DNA from: DASSKW01 sp050739495
GTDB lineage: Bacteria > Pseudomonadota > Gammaproteobacteria > Natronospirales > REEB76
Assembly: GCA_050739495.1 (NCBI GenBank)
Contig: JBOIBL010000278.1
Span: forward strand, 1-11,353
Reading direction: 5' to 3'
Length of the DNA stretch: 11,353 bases
Both the position numbers and the translations under genes were made by a program. Positions 1-5,567 of the stretch are shown in pieces. Under the pieces are notes generated by a model that saw only the letters and a program-made list of their open reading frames with translations, was not told the origin of the DNA and did not search any database. How positions within the stretch are numbered: position 1 is the first letter of the stretch; each line of letters begins with the position of its first letter.

Positions 1-164
1 CCGGGGTACTCATGCTGTGCGACCCACGTCTGATGCGCAAAGGCTATGGGCGAGTATTCATGGCAAGCCTGCCGCCCATGCAGCGAACCCGCGATCTGGA
101 TGAAGTAGAGATGTTTCTGTCGAAAAACCTGTCGATGCCAACAATGCGCGCAGTCGAATCATGA
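1..164 (+). CDS. yoaA: YoaA/DinG-family ATP-dependent DNA helicase, C-terminal end (partial)
   Basis: Only the last 53 codons lie in the window, read in the frame starting at base 3 and stopping at TGA 162-164. The peptide contains GVLMLCDPRLMRKGYG, then a block with FMASLPP and RTRDLDEVEMFL. This is the usual tail of the DinG/YoaA helicases (superfamily 2, XPD-like): the end of the second helicase domain followed by a short LPP..RTRD..v..FL segment. YoaA is linked to DNA repair and replication-stress tolerance. The stop overlaps the tsaB start (ATGA, 161-164), and E. coli also has yoaA next to tsaB (yeaZ), which supports YoaA over DinG itself. The catalytic motifs lie outside the window, so activity cannot be judged. 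Confidence 0.72.
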   Translation, partial: GVLMLCDPRLMRKGYGRVFMASLPPMQRTRDLDEVEMFLSKNLSMPTMRAVES

Positions 165-844
165 AGTTGCTGGCGATTGACACCGCGACTGAACGCTGCT
201 CTGTGGCGCTCTGGATCGATGGCCGGATTATCAGCCAGGACAGGACCCTGAATCGAGCTCATGCAGAGGTTATTCTGCCAATGGTAAGCGCTTTGCTGGG
301 TGAGGCAGGCTGCTCAATCAAACAGCTCGACGGCATCGGTTTCGGCCGTGGCCCAGGCGGATTTACCGGAGTACGCGTAGCGGCTTCGGTAGCGCAAGGT
401 CTGGCATATGGCGCCGGATTGCCAGTGTTGCCGGTCTCGGATCTGGAGACGATTGCCGCAGGTGCATTCCGTCTGCACGGAGAACATCGTATTCTGGTCT
501 GCATGGATGCCCGGATGGGCGAAGTGTACTGGGGGGCATATTCGGCGTCAGCCTCGGAGGTCCGGCCACTTACCGGGGAATTTGTAACTGCGCCCGAAGC
601 AGTGGGAATTCCGGATAAAAATCTGTGGTTTGGTGCCGGTGCCGGCTTTATGGCGTACGCGCAAACTCTGCAGGAGCGGTTGTCTGCAGACTTGTCCGGG
701 GTGGATGCAGGTATGTTGCCTGCGGCGAGTGATGTGGCATTACTTGCCGCTCAAGCCTATGTCCGCGGAGAATATCTGCCGGCAGAACAGGCCTTGCCAG
801 TGTATTTACGGGACCGGGTAGCGTGGCCGAAACCAGCATTGTAA
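161..844 (+). CDS. tsaB: tRNA threonylcarbamoyladenosine biosynthesis protein TsaB
   Basis: TsaB is the non-catalytic ASKHA-fold partner of TsaD. With TsaD and TsaE it transfers threonylcarbamoyl to A37 of ANN-decoding tRNAs (t6A) in the cytoplasm. The 227-residue protein matches the family length (E. coli about 231). It opens with the ASKHA beta-hairpin MKLLAIDTATERCSVAL (1-17), carries NRAHAEVILP (31-40), and has the signature GFGRGPGGFTGVR (60-72), with Gly where Ser is common in GPGSFTG. The C-terminus PVYLRDRVAWPK is also typical. The ATG at 161 overlaps the upstream helicase stop by four bases, so translation is probably coupled. The 57-bp gap to phoB holds a Pho-box promoter whose first half-site covers this gene's own TAA. 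Identification is firm. Confidence 0.95.
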   Translation: MKLLAIDTATERCSVALWIDGRIISQDRTLNRAHAEVILPMVSALLGEAGCSIKQLDGIGFGRGPGGFTGVRVAASVAQGLAYGAGLPVLPVSDLETIAAGAFRLHGEHRILVCMDARMGEVYWGAYSASASEVRPLTGEFVTAPEAVGIPDKNLWFGAGAGFMAYAQTLQERLSADLSGVDAGMLPAASDVALLAAQAYVRGEYLPAEQALPVYLRDRVAWPKPAL

Positions 845-856
845 TTAGATTGTCAT
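839..856 (+). promoter_or_regulatory. Predicted Pho box upstream of phoB
   Basis: Two 7-bp half-sites, TTGTAAT (839-845) and TTGTCAT (850-856), are separated by the 4-bp spacer TAGA. They match the PhoB consensus CTGTCAT at 5 and 6 of 7 positions, with the canonical 11-bp repeat period. The first half-site overlaps the tsaB stop codon. A -10-like hexamer starts exactly 10 bp after the second half-site, the arrangement of the E. coli phoA promoter. Autoregulation of phoBR is inferred; it is known in E. coli. Confidence 0.6.
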
Positions 857-866
857 GTGGCACTGC

Positions 867-872
867 TTTAAT
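867..872 (+). promoter_or_regulatory. Predicted -10 element of the phoB promoter
   Basis: TTTAAT matches TATAAT at 5 of 6 positions and sits 10 bp beyond the Pho box at 839-856, so the box would replace the -35 element. Transcription would begin near 879-880, giving a leader of about 22 bases before the phoB ATG. A shifted alternative is AATAAT at 870-875, also 5 of 6. Confidence 0.5.
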
Positions 873-901
873 AATCGTGTCACAGCACTGTAGTAAAGCA
901 C

Positions 902-1594
902 ATGACTGATAAACGTATTCTGATAGTCGAAGACGAACGCCCGGTAAGGGAGATGGTCGCATTTGGCCTCAAGCGCGATGGCTACCATGTACGGGAGGCC
1001 GCTGATTGCGCTGCGGCGCGTGCTGCAATCGCAGATCAGTTACCGGATTTGCTACTGCTGGACTGGATGCTTCCTGACATGAGCGGGCTTGAATTTGCGC
1101 GTCTGCTGAAACGTCAGGAGAGTACCCGGGAATTACCGGTCATCATGCTGACAGCACGCGCCACCGAAGACGATAAGGTCATGGGTTTGCAAAGTGGCGC
1201 GGATGACTACATCACCAAGCCGTTCTCGACGCGCGAGTTGCTCGCACGAATCGAGGCCGTGTTGCGCAGGGCAGCTGGGCATGAAGAGCAATTGGCAGTT
1301 GGTGTATTGCAGATGAATACGCTCAGTCACCGTGTAACCGCCAATGGCAAAGACGTCACCCTCGGCCCGACCGAATACCGGCTGTTGAAATTTTTCATGG
1401 CCCACCCGGAACGGGTATACAGTCGTGCGCAAGTGCTGGACCGGGTATGGGGTGGCGGCGTATATGTGGAAGAGCGGACGGTGGATGTTCATATCCGGCG
1501 TCTGCGCAAGGCACTGGAACCGCATAGCTGCGAGAGTTACGTGCAAACTGTCCGGGGTAGTGGCTATCGCTGTTCGTCCGTCCTGGATCATTGA
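902..1594 (+). CDS. phoB: Phosphate regulon response regulator PhoB (OmpR/PhoB family)
   Basis: PhoB is the DNA-binding response regulator activated by PhoR during phosphate limitation. It binds Pho boxes and recruits sigma-70 RNA polymerase. At 230 residues it matches E. coli PhoB (229). The receiver domain (about 4-120) has the acidic pocket E10-D11, phospho-acceptor D54 (LLLDWMLPDMSG), T84 (MLTA) and K106 (TKPF). The winged-helix effector (about 130-226) contains GPTEYRLL, the recognition-helix block RTVDVHIRRLRKAL (192-205) and the wing TVRGSGYR (216-223). DNA-contacting residues known from E. coli PhoB appear kept, so canonical Pho boxes should be recognised. The Shine-Dalgarno sequence is weak (TAGTAAAG), and the ATG at 902 is the only sensible start. 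The stop at 1592-1594 shares its final A with the phoR ATG. Confidence 0.96.
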   Translation: MTDKRILIVEDERPVREMVAFGLKRDGYHVREAADCAAARAAIADQLPDLLLLDWMLPDMSGLEFARLLKRQESTRELPVIMLTARATEDDKVMGLQSGADDYITKPFSTRELLARIEAVLRRAAGHEEQLAVGVLQMNTLSHRVTANGKDVTLGPTEYRLLKFFMAHPERVYSRAQVLDRVWGGGVYVEERTVDVHIRRLRKALEPHSCESYVQTVRGSGYRCSSVLDH

Positions 1595-2901
1595 TGGGTC
1601 ACGGCTGGCGCCAGAGTTTGCTGGGTTATGCCGGGCTGCTTCTGATAGCACTCATGATCGCCGGCCACTTCGGTTACCCATGGCTGGGATTGTTTTGCGC
1701 GACGTTCATATATCTGGTCTGGCATCTCGTCAACCTCTATCGTCTGGAACGCTGGTTGCGCAAGGGGCGGCAGTTCAATACCCCTGAATCGATCGGTGTA
1801 TGGGGCGACGTTTTTCAGTATTTTTACCGACTGCGGCGGCGTGATCGGGAACGCAAACGCCGGATGGCGCGACTGCTGCGTGAATTCCGTGATTCGACCG
1901 GCGCGATGCCGGATGGCGTGGTGGTCCTGAACCGATTGGGCGAGATACGCTGGTTCAACCGCGCGGCCGCGCGGCTGCTTGATCTGCGCGTACCGCAGGA
2001 TGTTGGGCAGCGCATTGCAAATCTGATTCGGCATCCGGATTTCATACGTTACGTCAAGCGGGGTGACTATGAAGAAGCTGTCGAGATATCTTCGGAACTC
2101 GGCGGCGATTTACGGCTGACCTTGCAGATCGTTCCCTACGCCGAATCCCAGCAATTGTTGCTGGTCAGGGACGTGACACGGTTGCATCGGCTTGAGCATG
2201 TACGCCGGGAATTCGTTGCCAATGCCTCACATGAACTGCGCACACCCTTGACGGTCATCGCAGGATACCTGGACGCGCTTAATGCCGAGAGAGGTATGCC
2301 TGTTGATTGGCACGCGCCGCTCAGGGAGATGCAACAACAATCGAGCCGGATGGGCGCGATTGTCGAAGATCTTCTGGAGTTGTCGCGTCTCGAAAATGAG
2401 ACCGGTGAAGCTGCATATCAGAAAGTTGATATTGTCGGCATGCTGTCGCGGATTCGCGGCGAAGCGTTGGCTTTGGGGCAGGGGCCGCACGATGTGATTC
2501 TGGCGATCTCGACGGATGCCCAGTTATTGGGCGCAGAACACGAAATCTACAGTGCGTTCGCGAACCTGGTGTTCAATGCCATGAAATACACTCCATCGGA
2601 TGGCCAGGTCACGGTATCGTGGCAAATGGAGAACAAAGGTGCATCTTTCAGTGTGGAGGATACCGGTATCGGGATCCCGGCCGAGCATATACCCAGGCTG
2701 ACGGAGCGTTTCTACCGCGTGGATCCTTCACGCTCACGTGACAGTGGTGGTACAGGGCTGGGGCTGGCTATCGTCAAGCATGCGCTGCAGCATCACACAG
2801 CCCGTCTTGAGATACGCAGTACTCCGGGTAAAGGCAGTACATTCATCTGTCACTTTCCACCCTCAAGAGTTTATCGTCCCGAGCATGCAGTCGAACATTG
2901 A
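1594..2901 (+). CDS. phoR: Phosphate regulon sensor histidine kinase PhoR
   Basis: PhoR is the inner-membrane kinase/phosphatase partner of PhoB; it reads Pst-transporter status through PhoU rather than sensing phosphate outside the cell. The 435-residue protein matches E. coli PhoR (431). Two hydrophobic segments (about 9-24 and 28-47) form a hairpin with almost no periplasmic loop. A charged linker with an RLRRRDRERKRR cluster (about 79-90) and a PAS domain (about 100-195, PDGVVVLNRLGEIRWFN) follow. The DHp helix carries H213 (FVANASHELRTPLTV), and the ATPase has an N box (NLVFNAMKYTP, 324-334), G1 DTGIG (356-360), an F box (ERFYRVD) and G2 GGTGLGLAI (385-393). I prefer ATG 1594 (TGATG junction with the phoB stop) to the TTG one codon upstream; termination-reinitiation coupling is likely. 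Confidence 0.95.
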   Translation: MGHGWRQSLLGYAGLLLIALMIAGHFGYPWLGLFCATFIYLVWHLVNLYRLERWLRKGRQFNTPESIGVWGDVFQYFYRLRRRDRERKRRMARLLREFRDSTGAMPDGVVVLNRLGEIRWFNRAAARLLDLRVPQDVGQRIANLIRHPDFIRYVKRGDYEEAVEISSELGGDLRLTLQIVPYAESQQLLLVRDVTRLHRLEHVRREFVANASHELRTPLTVIAGYLDALNAERGMPVDWHAPLREMQQQSSRMGAIVEDLLELSRLENETGEAAYQKVDIVGMLSRIRGEALALGQGPHDVILAISTDAQLLGAEHEIYSAFANLVFNAMKYTPSDGQVTVSWQMENKGASFSVEDTGIGIPAEHIPRLTERFYRVDPSRSRDSGGTGLGLAIVKHALQHHTARLEIRSTPGKGSTFICHFPPSRVYRPEHAVEH

Positions 2902-2910
2902 AATAGCTCC

Positions 2911-2939
2911 CTGTCATCGAATTGTAGTCAATATTTCAT
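2911..2939 (+). promoter_or_regulatory. Predicted Pho box (three in-phase half-sites) upstream of the olsB-like gene
   Basis: Ten bases after the phoR stop, three 7-mers follow at exact 11-bp spacing: CTGTCAT (2911-2917, 7 of 7 to consensus), TTGTAGT (2922-2928, 4 of 7) and ATTTCAT (2933-2939, 5 of 7), with spacers CGAA and CAAT. The perfect first unit and the register support PhoB binding. No clear -10 stands at the ideal distance. TTTAAC (2945-2950) is the nearest partial match, so the promoter itself is less certain than the binding site. Confidence 0.55.
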
Positions 2940-2983
2940 GCTGATTTAACGCCGTGGGCTCATCCTTCCATTCAGGCAGATTT

Positions 2984-2988
2984 GGAGG
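2984..2988 (+). promoter_or_regulatory. Strong ribosome binding site that fixes the olsB-like start
   Basis: GGAGG at 2984-2988 stands 9 bases before the ATG at 2998. The in-frame GTG at 2989 immediately abuts this site and cannot be served by it. ATG 2998 is therefore the start, shortening the open frame by three codons. Confidence 0.75.
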
Positions 2989-2997
2989 GTGCAGTTC

Positions 2998-3777
2998 ATG
3001 GCAACTGATCAGTTCGAGGTCAAGTCCCGCCAGATTCAGGGCGCAACATGGTTCCAGCAGCCTCAACAAGGCCGTCTGAGCGTGGGACTGGCATGCTCCG
3101 AATCAGAATTGCGTGAATCGCAGCGCCTGCGTTACAAGGTATTTGCAGAGGAGCAGGGCGCTGATTTGCATGGCACCGAACCCGGGCTCGATGAGGACAA
3201 ATTCGACGCCTACTGCCGGCATGTACTGGTGCGTGATAACGAGAGTGATGAAGTTATCGCAAGCACGCGTGTTCTGCTGGATCTCGATGCGCGTCGCGCC
3301 GGCGGGTTTTATTCCGAAGGCGAGTTTGAACTCGATAGCGTGCTTACCGCGCCCGGCAGGACGATGGAGATTGGCCGTACCTGCGTACACCCGGATTACC
3401 GGCGCGGGGCGGTTATCAGCATGCTATGGTCGGGATTGGCAAGACTGATCAATGTTAATGAATTCCAGCGCATCATCGGTTGCGCAAGCATCCCGATGCA
3501 CGATGGCGGAGCAGGCGCATTGGCGACGTATGCCTGGTTGAGCCGTGAACGGTTGGTATCCACCGAATTCAACGTGCATCCCCGATTGCCACTGCCACCA
3601 ATCAGCGTGGCTCCCGCTCCTCTGATGCCACCACTACTTAAGGCCTACGTACGCCTTGGCGCGATGATTTGTGGGGAGCCTTGCTGGGATCCGGAGTTCA
3701 ATACTGCGGATATGCTGGTGGTGCTGGACACCGCCAACCTGCAGCGTCGCTACGTGCGGCGATATCTGCAGAAATGA
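2998..3777 (+). CDS. olsB: OlsB-like GNAT N-acyltransferase (probable ornithine/amino-acid N-acyltransferase)
   Basis: This resembles the hemolysin-like GNAT acyltransferases (Acetyltransf_5/COG3176) that include OlsB, which transfers a 3-hydroxyacyl chain from acyl-ACP to the alpha-amino group of ornithine to give lyso-ornithine lipid. In 259 residues it shows LRYKVFAEEQGA (44-55), the acceptor-side RHVLVRDNESDEVIASTRVLL (74-94), the cofactor-loop region EIGRTCVHPDYRRGAVISMLW (124-144), and the family tail PCWDPEFNTADMLVVLDTANLQRRY (228-252). No signal peptide or membrane segment is seen. It overlaps the PlsC-type gene by ATGA, and that pair is the hallmark of aminolipid synthesis. Its place beside phoBR with a Pho box fits phosphate-starvation lipid remodelling. 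The amino-acid substrate cannot be read from sequence; glycine or glutamine lipids, or an exosortase-associated acyltransferase, are alternatives. Confidence 0.72.
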   Translation: MATDQFEVKSRQIQGATWFQQPQQGRLSVGLACSESELRESQRLRYKVFAEEQGADLHGTEPGLDEDKFDAYCRHVLVRDNESDEVIASTRVLLDLDARRAGGFYSEGEFELDSVLTAPGRTMEIGRTCVHPDYRRGAVISMLWSGLARLINVNEFQRIIGCASIPMHDGGAGALATYAWLSRERLVSTEFNVHPRLPLPPISVAPAPLMPPLLKAYVRLGAMICGEPCWDPEFNTADMLVVLDTANLQRRYVRRYLQK

Positions 3778-4568
3778 GTCGTTTCCCGGTGGGCCGTGCA
3801 ATGCGTGTGGCAATGCGTCTGGTTGGCCTGACGATACATATCGCAGCTGGCATGTTGCTGGCGCTGTTGCTGGTTATCGTCCAGTTGACGGCGCGGCATG
3901 TCGGTTACAGTCTGCGTGGCAAGCTGGCTCGTTGGTGGTTGCGAACCCTGGGCCGGTTGCTCGGCGTCCGGGTGTTTGCGTATGGAGTACCGGCATCCGC
4001 AGCCGTGCTTTACGTTGCCAATCACATCTCCTGGCTGGATATCATCGCGCTGGCAGAAGTTGTCGGAGCGGATTTCGTGGCCAAGCAGGAAGTGCGGGGC
4101 TGGCCGCTGTTCGGCTGGCTGGCCCAGGCCGGGGGCACGCTTTTCGTGCGCCGGGGCAACTCGAATGCAGTACGTCACATCGAGGACCACATGACGTTCC
4201 GGCTGGCGGCTGGCCGTAACCTGGTCCTGTTCCCTGAGGGAACGACGACTGCGGGTGATGTTCCGAAGCCCTTCAAGCCACGCCTGTTCCAGGCTGCCAT
4301 CCGCACCCAGTCACCGGTTCAGCCGGTCGCAATCAGCTATCAGGGTTCCCGGGAACTCCGCAGTCGCGTCGCGTTTGTGGGTGACCAGGGCCTGCTGGAA
4401 AACTTGTGGTCGCTGCTCGGTACCCGCTCATTGCCGGTAACAATTCGCTTTATGCCGCCGCTTGCCAGCAAGGGTGCCCGCACCCGTCCCCTCGCCAACG
4501 CTGCATGGGAATCTGTGCTCCTGGGGCTGGAGACTCCCCGGGATATCATTTCAGTGCGGGCCGCCTGA
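3774..4568 (+). CDS. olsA: OlsA-like 1-acyl-sn-glycerol-3-phosphate/lyso-aminolipid O-acyltransferase (PlsC family)
   Basis: This PlsC/LPLAT-family enzyme probably O-acylates the hydroxyl of the lyso-lipid made by the preceding OlsB-like protein, completing an ornithine-type lipid; activity on lysophosphatidic acid is the alternative. The 264 residues have one N-terminal hydrophobic helix (about 17-38), then block I NHISWLD (83-89, the HX4D catalytic pair H84 and D89), block II TLFVRRG (122-128), block III FPEGTTT (153-159) and a block IV-like PVQPVAISY. The start is ATG 3774, overlapping the upstream stop (ATGA); the open frame runs farther upstream, but only inside the olsB-like gene. The stop lies three bases before a Pho box that probably serves phoU. 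Confidence 0.75.
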   Translation: MSRFPVGRAMRVAMRLVGLTIHIAAGMLLALLLVIVQLTARHVGYSLRGKLARWWLRTLGRLLGVRVFAYGVPASAAVLYVANHISWLDIIALAEVVGADFVAKQEVRGWPLFGWLAQAGGTLFVRRGNSNAVRHIEDHMTFRLAAGRNLVLFPEGTTTAGDVPKPFKPRLFQAAIRTQSPVQPVAISYQGSRELRSRVAFVGDQGLLENLWSLLGTRSLPVTIRFMPPLASKGARTRPLANAAWESVLLGLETPRDIISVRAA

Positions 4569-4571
4569 TAT

Positions 4572-4589
4572 CAGTCACAGAACTGTCAT
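4572..4589 (+). promoter_or_regulatory. Predicted Pho box upstream of phoU
   Basis: CAGTCAC (4572-4578, 6 of 7) and CTGTCAT (4583-4589, 7 of 7) are separated by AGAA, making this the best Pho box in the window. Two further 7-mers continue the 11-bp register: a poor CCCGCCT at 4594-4600 and TAGTCAC at 4605-4611 (5 of 7). The box starts just after the olsA-like stop and points towards phoU. Confidence 0.68.
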
Positions 4590-4599
4590 ATTTCCCGCC

Positions 4600-4605
4600 T
4601 AAGCT
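4600..4605 (+). promoter_or_regulatory. Possible -10 element for the distal phoU promoter
   Basis: TAAGCT begins exactly 10 bp after the Pho box at 4572-4589. It keeps the most conserved -10 positions (TA at the start, T at the end), though only 3 of 6 overall. Transcription from here would give a phoU leader of about 140 bases. That leader could form a small hairpin with GATGT and ACATC arms (4624-4639). Confidence 0.35.
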
Positions 4606-4689
4606 AGTCACGTTAGGATGCAGGATGTCGTTCCACATCAGTCCGTGATGCAGAATCGTATGTCATGCAAGGGTTCCACCGGTACCCGC

Positions 4690-4695
4690 TATAAT
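4690..4695 (+). promoter_or_regulatory. Consensus -10 hexamer, proximal phoU promoter
   Basis: A perfect TATAAT lies 56 bp before the phoU ATG. No TTGACA-like -35 stands 17 bp upstream. A single Pho half-site, ATGTCAT (4660-4666), does lie upstream; if its in-phase partner is the weak GGGTTCC (4671-4677), the gap to the -10 is 12 bp. The start point would be near 4702. This may be a second, weaker or differently activated phoU promoter. Confidence 0.4.
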
Positions 4696-4751
4696 GAGGT
4701 ATCGGTCTTATTGACAATGTGGCAGCAGACAGACGGGGATGATAAACGACC

Positions 4752-5474
4752 ATGGATAAACTCAACCTGACTCATCACATTTCCCAGAAGTTCAATCAGG
4801 AACTGGAAGACGTGCGTAACCGCGTACTGGCGATGGGCGGTCTGGTGGAACAACAGGTCAACGATGCCATGAAAGCCCTGGTGCAGGGTGATAGCGCCCT
4901 GGGGCACGACGTCCAGAAACAGGATGATCAGGTCAACCAGATGGAGTTGATGATCGATGAGGAATGCAGCAGGATTCTCGCGCGTCGTCAACCTGCTGCC
5001 AGCGACTTGAGACTGATACTTACTGTCATCAAGACCATCACCGATCTGGAACGTATCGGGGATGAAGCCGAAAAGATCGGCCGTCTGGCAGTACGGCTGG
5101 CTGAACAGGAGCGTCCCGGCGATCGTTATCTGGCGCTCGAGCACCTGGGCGATCACGTGCAGGGCATGGTGCATGACTCACTGGATGCTTTTGCGCGGCT
5201 GGACGCCCAGGCTGCCGTGAAGACCGCACGCGAGGATGCGCGCGTCGATGACGAATATGAAGGCTTGTCACGTCAGGCCATCACTTTCATGCTGGAGAAT
5301 CCGCGTACCATCCGGCGCGAGCTGGATATTCTGTGGTCCGCACGTGCGCTGGAGCGCATCGGGGATCACGCCAAGAATATCAGCGAGTATGTTATCTATC
5401 TGGTGCAAGGCAAGGATGTGCGTCACGCCGGCTTTGAGGCCATGGAACGCGAAGTCCGCGATCACACGAAATAA
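4752..5474 (+). CDS. phoU: Phosphate signalling protein PhoU
   Basis: PhoU is a peripheral cytoplasmic protein made of two three-helix bundles. It links the PstSCAB transporter to PhoR and keeps PhoR in its phosphatase state when phosphate is plentiful. The 240 residues match E. coli PhoU (241) and show the two pseudo-repeat metal-binding signatures ERIGDEAEKIG (100-110) and ERIGDHAKNI (201-210), plus the N-terminal FNQELEDVRNRVLAMGGLVEQQV. The start ATG 4752 follows a GGGG stretch (4735-4738) at a longer than usual distance. Its neighbours are phoBR and the lipid genes, not pstSCAB as in E. coli, so the transporter must lie elsewhere. A Pho box and a perfect TATAAT precede it, so it probably has its own phosphate-controlled transcription. 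Confidence 0.95.
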   Translation: MDKLNLTHHISQKFNQELEDVRNRVLAMGGLVEQQVNDAMKALVQGDSALGHDVQKQDDQVNQMELMIDEECSRILARRQPAASDLRLILTVIKTITDLERIGDEAEKIGRLAVRLAEQERPGDRYLALEHLGDHVQGMVHDSLDAFARLDAQAAVKTAREDARVDDEYEGLSRQAITFMLENPRTIRRELDILWSARALERIGDHAKNISEYVIYLVQGKDVRHAGFEAMEREVRDHTK

Positions 5475-5512
5475 ATTATCTCTCCACGCTGGCGATGCAG
5501 TCCGGCATGCAG

Positions 5513-5518
5513 TATAAA
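5513..5518 (+). promoter_or_regulatory. Possible -10 element of a dsbB promoter
   Basis: TATAAA (5 of 6) lies 49 bp before the dsbB ATG, with a weak -35 candidate TGGCGA (3 of 6) at 5490-5495 and a 17-bp spacer. It overlaps the left arm of the inverted repeat at 5516-5553, so a protein bound to that repeat would block this promoter. Evidence is base composition and spacing only. Confidence 0.35.
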
Positions 5519-5553
5519 TATGGACTGAATTCCGGGATGTCCCGGCCATATTT
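5516..5553 (+). repeat. Compound inverted repeat between phoU and dsbB
   Basis: Two perfect nested inverted repeats are seen. The outer arms are AAATATGG (5516-5523) and CCATATTT (5546-5553). The inner arms are CCGGGA (5532-5537) and TCCCGG (5540-5545). The arms abut on the 3' side, while eight bases (5524-5531) would bulge on the 5' side. As RNA this makes 13-14 pairs ending one base before the dsbB ribosome-binding region CTGAGG. Only three U residues end the structure, so a classical intrinsic terminator for phoU is doubtful; an operator or a leader structure are alternatives. Confidence 0.6.
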
Positions 5554-5567
5554 CCTGAGGTGGTTGC

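Noticed and set aside
1133..1651. 172-residue minus-strand open frame
   Set aside because: Antisense to phoB, with no recognisable domain; phoB conservation fully explains the sequence.
2989..2997. GTG start three codons upstream for the olsB-like gene
   Set aside because: It directly abuts the GGAGG ribosome-binding site at 2984-2988; the ATG at 2998 has proper spacing.
3669..3773. Longer N-terminus of the olsA-like gene
   Set aside because: It lies wholly within the olsB-like gene in another frame; the ATG at 3774 gives an ATGA overlap and a normal membrane-helix N-terminus.
4617..4653. Direct repeat GATGCAG at 4617-4623 and 4647-4653
   Set aside because: Seven bases repeated once in a leader is within chance expectation and fits no known site.
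4711..4716. TTGACA hexamer as a -35 for phoU
   Set aside because: No -10-like sequence lies 16-18 bp downstream; the nearest, GATAAA at 4741, is 24 bp away and abuts the gene start.
4739..4759. Six-codon open frame overlapping the phoU start as a possible leader peptide
   Set aside because: It has no usable ribosome-binding spacing of its own and most likely arises by chance.
4689..5174. 161-residue minus-strand open frame, and a similar one at 5268-5741
   Set aside because: Both are shadows of phoU (and the dsbB start); no family features are seen.
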